A DNA stretch of 64,000 nucleotides from contig JANATF010000015.1 in assembly GCA_029449245.1 (NCBI GenBank), positions 186,001 to 250,000 on the forward strand, in the 5' to 3' direction. The notes under the pieces were generated by a model. It made no database searches. It was given only the letters and a program-made list of their open reading frames with translations, and had not been told where the DNA came from. Both the position numbers and the translations under genes were made by a program. Shown here one piece after another: positions 24,301-37,426 of the stretch; positions within the stretch are counted from its first letter, which is position 1, and every line of letters begins with the position of its first letter. The stretch is from Mortierella alpina (lineage: Eukaryota > Mortierellomycota > Mortierellomycetes > Mortierellales > Mortierellaceae).

Positions 24301-27300
24301 CTCCGCGTCGCACACAAGTTCTCGCATGCAGAGAAACCCTGGCTCCCATCCTCTGTCAGGCTTCTCGCTGATGGACAGCACATGCTGAGGCATCTCGTTG
24401 GTCTCCTCAATATCCCTCTCATGAAAGAGTCCGAGTACTGGTTCCAGGTGACGTCCCACTTGGCGGAATATGCAAAGGACGACTGGGATAAAATTATGGC
24501 GGCATTCTGCGCAGGCTACCACATCCATGGCAAGGAGTATTCGTTCAAGTCGGTGCTCGCTGATGTAGCCTTTGTCCGTGTCAAAGGCCCGCACTCTGAT
24601 ACCATCGGCGATTCCCTGAGAGCTCCTCGGTCCACCGTAGATCCATCGCTGTCTGGCTTCTTCTTGCCAAGCGAGATTGTCTTTCCAGGTGGCGTCTATG
24701 CCACAGCACCCATCAGCACTGTCCTACCGGCTCTGGGGATGCAAACAGCATTTGATACAGAATTTGTGGCGGAAAGGATTCGCGTTCTCTCGGAGTCCGA
24801 CCTCGTAGACGAAATCGACCAGCGCAATAGCGCGCTGTTGGCCTTGTACAAGCGACTGGATGCAGATTGCAATCAGGAGTTGCTCTCGCCGAGCCTTAAG
24901 AACGCTTTGAGAACAATCCCTTGGATTCGCACCAGCACGACGACCGATGCCGAAGCTCATCTCTGTACGCCTTTCCAATGCCGTCCCTTGGCCGAGCGAC
25001 ACCTTCTTGGATCACAGCTACCGCTCTCGATGTTCAGTTTCACCAACTCTGCGCTTTTGGATTGCATGGGTTGGAGCTCGCCTCCACCTCTGGACAAAGT
25101 CTTGGCCAACCTGGTGAGCATTATTGAGCAGGTTACGTTGGGAAAGTCTACGGACGGACGACTGGCGGTGGACGACATGGTGATCCTTTCCATTTACCGC
25201 TATCTTTTGGAGCAAGTGTCAGACCCAGCAGCCTTACTGGCTGCCAAGACTGCCTTACAGTCGCGTCCTTGGATCCTAATCAATGGTACCCTCCATACCG
25301 CTGACAGGGTCGCGCTCAAGATGACCTGCGATCTGTCTCCTCACTATTTGCAAATCACGCCATCGAAGATGGACGACCTGTTCCTCGCCATGGGAGTCCG
25401 AGAGCATGTCAGGCAGGAGGACCTTCAAGAGATCATCGAAACCGTAGCCTCCAAGTACAGTGAAGATGAATCGCTGTCTAACGTCGATGTTGAGCTCGTG
25501 GTTAAACTCCTCGACAGTATGGCCAATGGGCCTTCGTTCCAGTGGTCCCCAGAGCTATTGGTTTTGACTGAGCACTCGCAGCTGCACAAGATTACTGGGG
25601 TGGTGTTTGACGATGCACAAGCCCGGAAGAGTTTGTCAGAGGGGTGGGAAGCCGAGTCTACCGAGATGCCATATACCTTTGTCAGTGACAGGATCTCCCG
25701 GTTTGTTGCTGAAAGGCTACAAATTAACATGTTGTCAGCACAGTGCTGGCAGATGGATTCGACCTTTGAGACGTGGGCTCAGCAGGAAGATATTGTTGAT
25801 CGGATTCGGAACGTTCTTAACGACTACGATCCCTCAAGCATCCTCACCGAGTTTTTGCAGAACGCGGCTGATGCAGGAGCTACCAAGTGCGTATTTATGC
25901 TTGACTACAAATCCTATGGAACCGAGAAGGTACTGAGTAAGGAGATGGCCGCGTGGCAGGGACCAGCCCTAATGATTTACAACAATGCGGAGTTCTCTCA
26001 GGACGACTTCCGGGCATTGAGCCAAATTGGTGTCGGTAACAAGAGTAAGCACATGATAACGCTACGCTGGATTCGTAGGTGTATTTTCAAATCTCGGATA
26101 CTGATATGTCTGTACTATGATATGTCTTGATATGGTTCATTTAGGAGAAGACTCTTCCAAGATTGGGCGCCACGGCCTCGGCTTCAATTCCGCGTACCAC
26201 TTTGGTGACGTTCCTAGTGTTTGCAGTGGATCGTACATTGGATTCTTTGATCCACTGTTGACGAATCTGCCAAAGATCCGCACCGCTAGTGGTCTGGTCG
26301 CTCAGGGTGGTCAACGATGTGATTTCAGGAAGTTGAAGCAAGATGCTCTCTCGGATCAACTAGCACCCTACCAAGATGCTTTTGGTTGCAACATGAAGTC
26401 GCGCTTCAAAGGCACTATTTTCAGGATCCCGCTCAGGACCTTAGACTCGCAGCTGAGGGTCAAGTCTGTATCAAGGATTAGCGATCATGTCTGGGACATC
26501 AAGCAGATGCAAGATCTCTTGAAATCTTGGTTCGAGGACGCCAAGCTCAGCATGCTTTTCCTGGATGGGATGGAGGAAGTCCAAATTTTGGCCAGCGAAG
26601 CGTTCACTTGGTCGGCATCCAAGAGGACTGTGGCGAAGGAGTTTGGGATGGAGCGCTCTTTGGTTCGACAGGAAGACTCTTTGGCACTGACAGACGTCAT
26701 CCGGATCGAGGTCGTAACCTCCAAGGTCGAAGCTGGCAGGGTCGACTCTGCTTCATCTTCAAGATCTTCCCAGGACTGGCTTCTGCAAGTCGAGGAAGGA
26801 TTTCCTCTTTACTCGCCGGCTGCCGTGAAAGCGCTCGCCGAAAAGCACCACTGGAGTACCCATCGAGGCGTCGCCTTTCCACTGTTCAAAAAGTTGTTGA
26901 ACCCCACCGCTGTGCAGGGACGACTGTTCGCACATCTACCTACACCAATTCCCGCTCACCTGCACTTTCACATGCATGGAATGTTTGCTTTGATGTCGAA
27001 CCGAAAGAGTCTGGCCGGCGGCTCCGAGGAAGGAAACCCAATGACACTGTGGAACGACTTTGTCCGAGAGGAGTGTCTCCCTCTCACTGCCGTGAACGCC
27101 TTTGCAAATCTGTTACAGTGGTGTTTCCGCAACCCGGAGCACGATGGGCCTGCCAAACCAGCGGATTTTGATTATGCCACCAAGCTGTACTTTGAATACA
27201 TGCCAAGGACCACTCAAAAGGACATGGAACGCTTTTCCCAGAACTTTTGGAAGCACGCCCACCAACATCCCATCTTTCCGTGTCGCACCAACGACAAGCT

Positions 27301-30300
27301 GACGCCAGTGGTCGGCCTGAAAGGTGCCGCCGCTATCTTTCCCAGCAGTTCATCCATGCCTGATGACCTGGAACTCAGAATGCAGGAATGGATTCGATCG
27401 TTGGACATCATGTATTGCAACTGCCCACGCATCGTTCTTGCTCAGATGCTTCCTGCAACCAAAGCAAAGTTTGGATACGTGGTTCAGCAGATCAACGAGG
27501 ATATGGTGCGCAGGCTGATCAAAAAGGACCCGTCCTTCATTGGCCAAAAAATCAAAACTGAGGCCAGCAAGCAGTGGATTCTGGAGTATGTGTTGAAGGC
27601 CATCCTCGATAAATCGCCGCCATTGGAACCAGTATCTGGACTTACCATACTGCCGCTGGTCAATGGAGAGTGGAAGCAGCTGCTCCCGTCGCCTGTCTAT
27701 TACACCGCTAGCTCGGAGATGAGGAGCTTCATCAACGGTGGCGACATGCTAGTGGACGAGACATTGTTTTCCACGGACACTCTGCAGAAGGTTCTGACCA
27801 AGATGACCACCGATTCCAACTACGGCGTGAAGAGACTGCCCTCGAGCGTGTTTGCAGAGGCGTATGAGAAAGAGCATCCGCAGGGCGTCTCTCCGGAATC
27901 TTGGGAGAAACTGTGGATTTTTCTTGAACAGTTTCCAGATCTTGAGCTGTTTGAAGATATGTCGATTCTCAAGACTGCGGACGGAACCATGTGTCCGTTG
28001 AGCAATTTCCGTCATGCCTTGCGGATTTCCAGTGCCTTTCCCGATGGTGAGGCATGCGTTCAGAACCTCAGGTCACTACTGGCCGATCTCGGGATTATCG
28101 TCTTTGACGCACGACTGCATCGCAATCACCAATACCTGATCAACAACGTACCGGCGTGCGACCCGTATCGAGTCCTGGCAGTGTTGTCGCACTGCATTTC
28201 AAGCTGGCCAACGTCGAGGGCGATTACCAAAAATGAAGCCGAGGTCTTGAGAGGAGCCTTGTACAACCTTCACGACTACGGGATGGACCAGCAGGTCGTG
28301 CATGATCTGGGTTATCTCAGGATTTGGAACTCGTACGGGCCTAGGCCAAAAGCTGGTGGCCATCCTCCCCTGATCCAGGCGCAAGGATCTGTGTTTATCG
28401 TGGGTGATTACGACTTGAGCAACCTCGGAAACCACGAGGATGTGATCAGCGATCCATACTTTTCATACTTTGAAGCCCTGGGTGCTAATCCCTTGAGCTT
28501 GATGGTCGCGACCGAATTCAGGATCGTGCCCAAGATCCTGCAGGGGACTTTGAACTTCTCCGCGGAGACGAGAGCAGCGTACACGCGGCTTCTTTCTGAT
28601 ATTATCGACATCGCCGTACGCGGCACCAAAAAGGCCAACCGCGAAGCCAAAAAATTCATCAAGCAAGGCCGAATCATTCTCTGCAGGGACAGGACTCTGC
28701 GATCAAGTGCCGAGCTATTCGATGCGGACGATCAGCTGCTACTGCTTGTCTTTCACAATGCGACGGCCAAGTTTGCAGACGCAGGCACGTGGAACATCAT
28801 TCGGCTCGTGAAGAACCTTTTTGCGTTTCGGAAGGCGAGCGACAAGAATGTGGTGCGCGAGTGTGCAGAGGAGGTACTACGGGATATTAGCGCGCAGGCC
28901 TCGACAGAAGTCAGCGGACAAGCTCTACCGATGGTTCGTTCCAAGGCCACGGGTCTTGTCAAGTACATCTATGATCACCCTGAAGGGATTGACTGGATGG
29001 ATCCCAAATGGAGTATTGTTCCCGCGGACGTGGTCTCAACTCTACCGCACAGCAGCCATGCTCCGAAACTGCCCAAGTACCTCCCGTTCTCCAAGTTGGT
29101 TCTCCCCTCGTATAGAGATGCAGTCTGGACACAGTGCGCATTCTTCCCAGAGTCTTTGCAACCGTCTACAGAATTCAAGAGACGTTTCAATTCTGTGGGC
29201 AATCCGGCGGTTCAAGATATTGTTCAGCATCTGACTGTGCTTGTCCGGGATTTGGCCCCGCAGTGGACGTCGATGGACCGGCAACCGGTTCTTACGCTTT
29301 CGGTCTTTAAGGTTTACGAAACTCTCCAAGAGATGTCGAGTAGGAGTACCCAGTGGAGGGACTACGTGCGCGGCTTCTTGAGCTCGATGCCAGTACCCTA
29401 CATCCTCAATGGAGACAAGGATTCGGAAAAGCAGGACTCGTGGCTGTGGCCGACCCAGCTGATGCTGGACATTGACAATGATATCGAGCGCCATCGAGTG
29501 GTTCATCCCAAGTTGATGCCATACCGCGAATTCTTGGTTGCCGCGGGTGTTGACCAGATGCAAGCGGTCGAGGGATTTGTTGCGGTGCCTGTTGGGCGGG
29601 GGGTTGGCGACTTGGAGAAGCGACTTTTGGACTGCTTTGAGGAGCAGAATCGATACACAGGCTTCATGGACGTTCGATTCAAATTCGCGGACGGCCAGGA
29701 GATTCAGGCGCACAAGTTCATCCTCGTGCACTCTAGCGACCACTTCAAACGGCGGTTCACGGGTCTTTGGGCGGACTATACGACGCGTGAGGAGGAAGAG
29801 CCAGGCGTTGAGGTAATTAATCTGACCAGTCTCGACGAGACGTATGAAGCGTTTTGGGGTCTTGTGTACTATTTTTACTCCGATCGACTGATCGCCACGA
29901 ACGGTCCAGTTCGTGGGTCAAACGATGGCACATTGGCTTTGAGATCGGGGCAAGCCAGGGAGGAGCAGGCGTACACGGATGAGTTGCGTGACAGAGTGCA
30001 GTATTTGATGGCACTCCAGCATTTGGCGGACCTGTATGTGATGCCGCGGTTGAAGAGTTTGATCGCGTCAGAGATTGTCGTGGGACAGAAAGTGATCCAT
30101 AGCAACGTGTTTAGTGTGCGAGAATATGCGATCCAGAACCAGTGCAAGGATCTGCAAGACCATTGCGAGAAGTATATCCACAAGAATCGATCTGGAGTGC
30201 GCAAGTATATCGAGGGCGATCTGATCGATTTCCGGCGGCAGCTCAACGAACTGAGCGAAGAGGGCCACGGTGCAGAGCGAGCAGACCTTAAGGAGGATAT

Positions 30301-30346
30301 TGCAGTATCGGAACGCAATCTGAAGGAGCTGGATGCCCTGACGTAA
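21356..30346 (+). CDS. Giant sacsin-like protein: two Hsp90-type ATPase modules and a C-terminal BTB domain
   Basis: Five exons: 21356-21741, 21907-22207, 22290-23479, 23556-26044 and 26145-30346 (2855 aa). The second intron uses a GC donor (AAG|GCAAGT); the frame forbids a GT alternative that I could find. Module 1 (residues about 10-230) has the GHKL/Hsp90 boxes of sacsin repeats: ELLQNSDDA with the Mg/ATP Asn, the GQMGIGFN glycine box, then SIYHLTDCPSFISG. Module 2 (about 1380-1490) repeats this: ILTEFLQNAADAGATK, LSQIGVGNK, KIGRHGLGFNSAYHFGD. Long helical, sacsin-type filler lies between and after. Residues about 2625-2770 form a BTB/POZ domain (FMDVRFKFADGQEIQAHKF, then HSSDHFKRRF), followed by a helical tail. 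Human sacsin is a mitochondrial-network chaperone with three such repeats and a UBL/DnaJ/HEPN architecture; BTB domains often link to Cullin-3. Function here is inferred, the domains are clear. Confidence 0.88.
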
Positions 30347-30805
30347 ACGGCTTCAATAAAAAAGAGCGCTAGTATGAATGATTTTCTAAGCATCATACTT
30401 TCACGGATGGCCATTCTACGGACAGCGTAGAAGATTTAGCCATAGAGTGCCTTGATGCCGACGACCCCTTATTCCTAGGAACGCATCATCGTACGCGACG
30501 ACAAAGCGCCAAGAGACTGATCCATCTTCTACCTTAAAACCCCTTGTGCGAACATGCATAGAGAGACATGCGTTATACATTCGAGTTTCCACCGAACATC
30601 TGTCCAAGTAGCCGTTACAAGGCCACCACATACTTTTCCACACTCCTGTATGCAAAGTTCCAGGCCACATGTCACGCCTAGGGCAAGAAGGAACAGATGC
30701 AGCTCATACGCAATATCCCACATCGTCCCCCATTATCCTCATCTCCCTTTCTTTGACGAAGGCACCCCTCAGTTCGCCAGCAGCAAAAAAGAAAGTAAAG
30801 ACGCC
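30347..30805. other. Intergenic region, nothing recognised
   Basis: 459 bp between the sacsin-like gene and the next same-strand gene. ORFs cross it on both strands but none has coding character. The plus-strand ORF is open upstream of 30806, yet its sequence before the chosen ATG is unlike a protein. Confidence 0.4.
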
Positions 30806-31639
30806 ATGACACTTGCAACGATCCTTCGAGCCCTCCGCATAACCGTCATTTTCTTCACGCTCGCTATCAGCGGCAACAACGTATACCTCCCACCATCCAC
30901 ATTTTCTGATCACGTCAACACCCTCCTCGCCCCCATATTCGCCATTGCCTACACTGTTACCCTCTGTGCAAAAGTGAGTCTCGTTGGCCCGTATCTTCGT
31001 GCGGCTCTTATGATCCTCCCAGCCCTTCTGTGGTATTCCACCAGTATGTCTCGGCCTGATACTCAGCACACCAACTTGAGGGAGCCCATGATCCGCATGG
31101 ATACGTTTCTCTCATTCCCGACTTCGATTATGATCGTACTCGAGTGCATATTGACACTACGATGGGAGGCGCGTCGGAAGCGACTTGTGGAGGCTGCCAA
31201 AGCAGAGCCGCTTTATGAACAGCAACAGCAGCAACAGCAGTCCTTGCGGCAAGACCAAGAATTATCAACCATGGTGTTAATCGATAATAGGGCTTTGATT
31301 CCGACAACTTTGCCGCCCGAGGAACAAGACAATGTCGAGGTGGTGATCCCTGTCGCAAACACTCCCGTGATACAAAGTCATCAGCCTTCAAGGCATTCGG
31401 CGGACTCATGTCTAATTCAAATGCCTGAAAAGGTACGACAGGCTCCAACGCCTGCGTATTTCCCAATTGTATCAGATTCAGCATCTTCCTCCAGTCATCG
31501 AGAGCAACAGCGACATCAACGGCAGCAACGACAACAGCGGCTACAGCGGCAACGGATGCAGCCAACAGGGGTACATGAGCCCGAGGAAATGCGTCTGGAG
31601 CAGGCGAGTAACGAAAGTCTCCCGCCATACACCCGCTAG
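30806..31639 (+). CDS. Four-TM membrane protein with Gln-rich cytosolic tail, unknown function
   Basis: Single exon, 277 aa from the ATG at 30806, preceded by an A-rich leader. Four hydrophobic segments are visible at residues about 4-25, 36-58, 62-80 and 100-120, in a MARVEL-like spacing, followed by basic residues (RWEARRKRL) that would sit in the cytosol. The rest is a hydrophilic tail with two polyglutamine patches (about 135-150 and 230-255) and an ending SLPPYTR that resembles a PPxY-type motif (PPYT), a possible site for Nedd4/Rsp5-type ligases. I do not recognise the family. MARVEL-like is only a shape-based guess, and a longer N-terminus or missed introns are possible. Confidence 0.6.
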   Translation: MTLATILRALRITVIFFTLAISGNNVYLPPSTFSDHVNTLLAPIFAIAYTVTLCAKVSLVGPYLRAALMILPALLWYSTSMSRPDTQHTNLREPMIRMDTFLSFPTSIMIVLECILTLRWEARRKRLVEAAKAEPLYEQQQQQQQSLRQDQELSTMVLIDNRALIPTTLPPEEQDNVEVVIPVANTPVIQSHQPSRHSADSCLIQMPEKVRQAPTPAYFPIVSDSASSSSHREQQRHQRQQRQQRLQRQRMQPTGVHEPEEMRLEQASNESLPPYTR

Positions 31640-34183
31640 TTCAATTTTGTGCTTAGAGAAAAGTAATAAAGGAGGCTAAGATGTAGAAACATTCCGATAA
31701 CAAGGAAACCACATTGTACGTTGATCACCGGATTTGGAAATGCTACAATCCTGGATTCGGCCGGTGCTCAGCTACTCTGCCATAGCTTCCATAAGCTCTT
31801 GAAGGTCGGGTAAGTTGCACCTTGTTCAGTGGTGGGTCTCTGGAAGCATCTATGAAGCCGAGCATCTCGGTGCTCCTGTGGAGGAGACCTGCGGTTTGGG
31901 AACAGCTAATCTCCCCTTCTCTCTGACTTTCCCTAACCTCTCCCCGCAAACAAGACACACAACGACTTTCAAAACTCGTCGTCAAAACTCACCAAGACGC
32001 GTCAACTGCGTCAAAAAACACTCCGAAAAAAAACATAAACAGTTTTCTTGTGTGGGCATTGGATGCACAACTAAAGCCGGGGCGAGTACAGGAACGTCAA
32101 AAAACGGCGGGTAAAAGGTGCGCTTTCTCCATCGTTTTCGCTATCCTCAGGAGGGCTGTCATCACCATCGTTATTGGTTATGTTATCGGACGAAAACCGA
32201 AGGTCCAGGTTGTCGAGTATAGCTTGGCCTTGCTAGCTACTCTTTGCCACAGGCACCGCAGGTCGCGAGGCACCAGGCGTAGACATAGGATAAAACAGAT
32301 CCTCCAATTACTGCACCTATGAGCACCTGGCATGACAATGCATTCCTCATCTCCCTGCGTCCAAAGCACTCGGTCTCGCTTATCTCAGCCTTGATAACTG
32401 CGGGAGCCTTCTTTGTAGATTTGGGCAGACTTGGCGTCTCTGGTGGGTCCGTCAAGGCTTCGGCTCGTGTTGCAACGACATGGCTGACACCGGCTGCCTC
32501 TTAGATGACTCATATCAGCTGAATCATTCGAACGAGTTCAGAGCGGCAACGGAACTCGACTCGACAATCTGCTGGACCATAACAACGACCTTAGCAGGGT
32601 TGGCATGAGACTCTTCGGACCACTCTTTGCTTTCATGTAAAATCCGTCGTTGGACTTGTGGATCAGCTCGGTACTGCCGAATGACGTTCTTTTCAACTAG
32701 ACGGAGGGAAGGAAAGTGATCGGAAGCAACCAATATCAATGTTTGGGTCACGAAGGAGTTACGAGGTAAGCTGTGTTAAACATAGATCGAATGCTGGAGA
32801 ACCACGTCCTTCTTGAACGCCATAAATCGGCGTGACTTGTACATGTCCACAGGGCGCCGGTACGGTCTTCTAAAACAGCAGGTCGCTGTGTAAGAACACT
32901 TGTAGAGAGTGGTAGTAGTTCTGGTCAGAAGAGCGCGTGCTGACCCGAGATCCTCACGTGCAAGAAGCAAGTGTCCATGGGGTCACAAAGCGTTTCCTTG
33001 ACGCTTCGGTGATACTATGCGCGCGTCTGCTAACATCACACTTTCATACTACTCCTTCTCTTACCTCTTCCCCTACTCTTCTCACGCATGATTCATTCAT
33101 CTCTATCATTCGACTTGGAAATTGGTGGTCGTCGGTCGCTCTTTACCTGTTAAGGAGCTGTGGGATTGGGAACAGTTACCCAAAGGTGAGCTGCCACTCG
33201 GATTAGAAAATGGTTCCCTAATCCTTGTGCCAGGAGGAGCTGTTACGAGATTGGCTCCTTTTCCAAACATCTAGTGCGCTGATTGAGTGGCTCATAGCCC
33301 CCGTCGATCCAAGGACCGTGTCTGGTGAACGTCTGCACGGGCAACAAAAGGAGGCCGGTGTAGCGGCAACCGTCACAGTTGTGGAGACTGAAGAGCTGCG
33401 TGCTCATATCAACCCTCTTCGCGGTGACGGTTTCGATCCACGGACTTGCCAAGAAAAAGGCTACTTTCTGAGATCGCTCAAGCCCTACACCTCGTACGCG
33501 TTCTTAGGATCGGCAATGAGAAACTCTAATTTTATTCTACCGCGATAAGAGCCAGGGGTAGACGGCGTTCCATAATGTGCTCAGGACGCCGGCGAGCATC
33601 CAGCGCACACCCATAGAAACGAATGTGGATGGTGTAGTGAGCTTTGAGTGCATTTTGAACACTGCCAGAAAAGCTGTAGCTTCGCTAAGCAGCAGTGGTA
33701 GAACAGAGCGGCGTTTGATGGCTAAGAATCGGGGCACGTGACACGTGACACTTGTTTTTTTTTTTTTTTTTTCCTCTTCAAGCTTCATAACCAGCTGCGC
33801 TGTTGACCCCATGGCTCATTGCACTGTTCTCCACCATTTCCCACTCGGCTCCACTCCACTCCACTCCACTCCATCCACCTTTTGGGTCCTTTGCATCTTT
33901 GTTCTCCACTCCGCTCCACTCGACTCCATCCACCACTTGCATCCTTTTTGCATCCTTTGCATCTTTTGTTCTTCACTCCACGCCCATCACTTTCGAGCTA
34001 GTTAGTGTTCTTGCCCGTGTTCCTTTCGCAACCCGCCGCTCTGCACCCGCACCCTCCTTGGGTCTTGTGCCGAAGAACCAGCTGCCTCTTTTGCTGCCTC
34101 TCCACCTCCTTACCTCTCCACCTCTCCACTCCCAGCGACACTTCGCTCGCCTCATCGGTCGGCCCACCGCTTGACCCATCGCC
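31640..34183. other. Accessory intergenic block with decayed ORF pieces and CTCCA repeats
   Basis: 2.5 kb without an intact gene. Plus-strand 33230-33548 is open and protein-like: EELLRDWLLFQTSSALIEW, later GFDPRTCQEKGYFLRSL. It is preceded by a plausible intron (AAAG|GTGAGC at 33185 to CCAG at 33231) but no upstream exon that continues it well. Minus-strand 32751-32524 is also protein-like (VIRQYRADPQVQRRILHES). They look like remnants of a mobile or multi-copy gene, which I cannot name. A poly-T run lies at 33753-33771, and a (CTCCA)n/(CTCCACT) microsatellite at 33850-33880 and 33906-33930, in the likely promoter of the PPR gene. Confidence 0.35.
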
Positions 34184-37123
34184 ATGAACATGATGAATCT
34201 CAAGTCGAGCGCCCTGCTGGGCAGCCTGACCCGCCAGCACGTGTCCAAGCAGCTGCTGCCGCTCTCCAACTCAAAGAACCAGGTCATCACGCTCTCGCAG
34301 CGCACCGCGCAGCCCGTCGGCGCCAATGCGCCCGCCAACCCCGTGCGCACCTTCTCGTCCTCGCAGGCCAACCGAGAAAACAACAATGCCAACAACGCAA
34401 CAGTCCACCACAGCCAGTCGCACTTCTACGGCAGCAACAGCCACCTGGCCTCGAACCGCCGTGTTCAGAGCTCCATCGCCGCCAACATCAACTTCCATCC
34501 CCATCGCCAAGCCAAGCATAGCAGCAGCGGCGGTAGCAAATCAACTCCCAAGCGCAGCGAACTCTCCCAGAGCGCATGGGATGCTGTCAACGGGCAGGAT
34601 GCTCGAGCGGTCTTCCCGTTCTTGGACGAGATGCGCCACCAGGGGGTGTATGCAGACTCTGCGCTCTCGAGTCGGATTGTGTCGCAGTTTCTGGACATGA
34701 ACAACCCCCAGGATGCAGAGAGGGCGCTGTCGATGCTCGTGGATTGCCACCATGACCAGGGGCGGACGCTCTCTCCCAGCCAAAAGCAAATGTATACCTC
34801 GCTGGCCAAGGACATTGCGAACCACAGCAGTGACTTTGTGCAGGCACTGTCCCTAGCCAAGCTTCTTGACAGGTAAGCACAACAGGCAAGAGTGGTGCTG
34901 CTGGCGCAACACATTGTGTTATCAGTACGTGGTTCGCTCTATTTGGGGTGGACCCGTGAAATTTATCTTGCGAGTGCCTCGCACATGACAAAATCGATAT
35001 AACGCACCCCATACTAATCGTATCATTATTTCGTGCATCAATACAAATATTATAGACATGGCCTGTTGGCATCCTCAGGGCTCGCAGACGGCACCCTCAG
35101 GATCTACCGTCAGCTGAAAGCGACTTCGGGACTCTCCGCCATCAAGACGCTGCTCAACAGCTCAGACATCGAAGCACTTCTCTCGATGCAGGCTTCGCTC
35201 ACTCGCACCAGCACACGATATAGGCATTTGATCGAGATCTTGCTCGATGCCAAGGAGATGAACATCGTGCCCAGTCAAGAGTCCTGCTCCAGGATCTCGC
35301 TGTCCTTCCTTGGATTAGGCGACTATTCGGGGCAGCTAGCATGGGACACAGCAGTGCAGGAAATTTACCCAGGATTTAAACCCACCATCCCGGACGACTT
35401 TGATGCCCAAGTGCGAGTTCAACAGGAACAGCACCGGCAGCATCAATCGCTACCAGAGCACCAGCGTCAATCGCAGCACTCACAACAGCATTCGCAACAA
35501 TACACATCGCAGCAGCAACAACAAGAACAACAACAAGAACAACAACAACAACAACAGCAACAACAACAGCTGCAGCAGCACTATGTGAAAGGACAACATC
35601 AGCAAAGGTCATCCTCAAACAACAATCGCCGCAGTAATAATTCTAGGACACACAATCCAGGCGCACAGGTCGCCCTTCGGAATGGCGACCCGTCTGAAAG
35701 TATCATTCGAGCATGTCGCTTCGGATACGCAGCAGTGGCATTGGATGAGATTAACAAAATGGTAGGCCATAATCAGTTGCCATCCCCACAAGCAATCGCC
35801 GACACGATTCAGGTCTGTGCCAAACGAGAGAAGGAGCGAACTACCAATTACCAAGAACTGTATGAGCTTGCAATGCGGTCCCTCGGCTCCATAAAGGACG
35901 ACATTCACCGCCGTGCCGCTGAATATGAGGTCTACAACGCCATGCTGGTCGCCAACGCCACCCTTGGAGATATGACCAGTGCCAAGAAGAACTACGACGA
36001 CATTGTTAAGTTGGGTCAGTTCCCCGATGCGACAGGATATGCAACACTCTTGATTGCGACGACCACGGGAGCGGTGGACGAAGCCCATGACGCACTCAAG
36101 ATCCTTGAGGAGGTTAAGCGCCACAACATCAAGCCCAATATTTTTTTCTACAATGTGGTCATCGGAAAGCTCTCGCGTGGTCGCAAAATTGAGCGTGTCC
36201 TGGAGGTCTATGAAGACATGATCCAGCAGAACATTCGGCCCAATGCCATCACCTATGGGACGTTGATCAGCGCATGCACCCGTGTGGGAAGCGAGGAAAT
36301 GGCGCGCAGCCTCTTTAGAGAGATGACCAGCAGCCCCAACTACACGCCCCGTCAAGGACCACACAACGCCATGATTCAGTTCTATGTCCGACAAAAGAAG
36401 GATCGCACCGCAGCGCTGGATTATTATGAGGACATGTTACGACGCAAGCTGCCACCCACAGAGCACACGTACACCCTCTTGATCGAAGCCTTTGCTTGCA
36501 TCCAGCCCTACAACATGAGCGAAGCCAACCGTTTGATCCAGTCTCTGAAGCGTGGTCCCGTACGCGCGGGTGAGGCTCACTATGGCGCCTTGATCCACGC
36601 ATATGGTGTAGAGCATCGTGATCTGAGTGCTGCGGAACATGTGTTCAACCAGATGTGTCAAGACGGCATATCCCCCAAGGGTCCAGCCTACCAGTCCTTG
36701 ATCGAGAGCTATATCACCAACAGGAACGTGGGTCGAGCGATTGAAGTCCGCAACGATCTCCTAGCCTCGGGTCAGCCTTCCAGCGCCTATATCGAGAACA
36801 CGTTGATCCGGGGCTTTGGATTGGTGGGGGACATTGCCGCTGCTGAGGGTGTCTTCAATGCCATGACAGATCCCTATGCGCCCAAGCCCCCAGGTGCGAT
36901 TGTCAAGGAGCCATCGACATACCAGAGCATGGTGTCTGCTTATCTCGAGAATGAAATGCTGGACAAGGCATATGCGACTTTGGCGATGATGAGAGGCCAG
37001 CGTTACCCCGAGTTGGTCATCAAGCCTGTGGAGGAAGCCATTCATGCAGCGAGCGCTGGCACCAGCAATACGATGAACCATCTCATTAACAAGACCGAGG
37101 GACTCTACCTTTCGTCCTCGTAA
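34184..37123 (+). CDS. Mitochondrial pentatricopeptide-repeat (PPR) protein
   Basis: Two exons, 34184-34872 and 35056-37123 (918 aa), joined in frame (AG|A, giving DRHGLLASS). The N-terminal 60 residues are rich in Ser, Gln, Asn and Arg with few acids, fitting a mitochondrial targeting signal (inference). Residues about 365-410 hold a polyglutamine stretch. From about 520 to 880 run degenerate 35-residue PPR units, for example YNVVIGKLSRGRKIERVLEVYEDM followed by the typical NIRPNAITYGTLISAC, then NYTPRQGPHNAMIQFY and EHTYTLLIEAF. At least eight units are visible. PPR proteins bind organellar RNA and act in its processing, stability or translation. The specific target cannot be read from the sequence, and I cannot assign it to a named yeast gene. 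It is convergent with DPH5. Confidence 0.85.
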
Positions 37124-37426
37124 AATCTCCCCGTGTATATACTTTCTTATAATGGCAATAAATGTTCTTTTAGCATCCCATCCACGTTTGTACAAGTTGT
37201 TTCGTCTAAGCGCCGTCTTTCTATTTCATCCACCTAGGAGGACGACGCATTGACTCTGGAATCGTACAGCCGAGGCAAGTCCTTGTGACAAATTGCCTTA
37301 TGAGAGGCGCTGGCCATTGCAGTAGAAGGGAGATGGCGGCAATAGGGCTGCGAGCGCACAGGCATTGGCGACATGAGCTGCCGAGGAATGATATATATGA
37401 TGCTTTTAAGTGAATGACCATCCATT
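37124..37426. other. Convergent intergenic spacer between PPR gene and DPH5
   Basis: 303 bp. It contains an AATAAA-like signal on the plus strand at about 37156 (GGCAATAAATG), fitting the 3' end of the PPR transcript. Nothing else was recognised. Confidence 0.45.
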
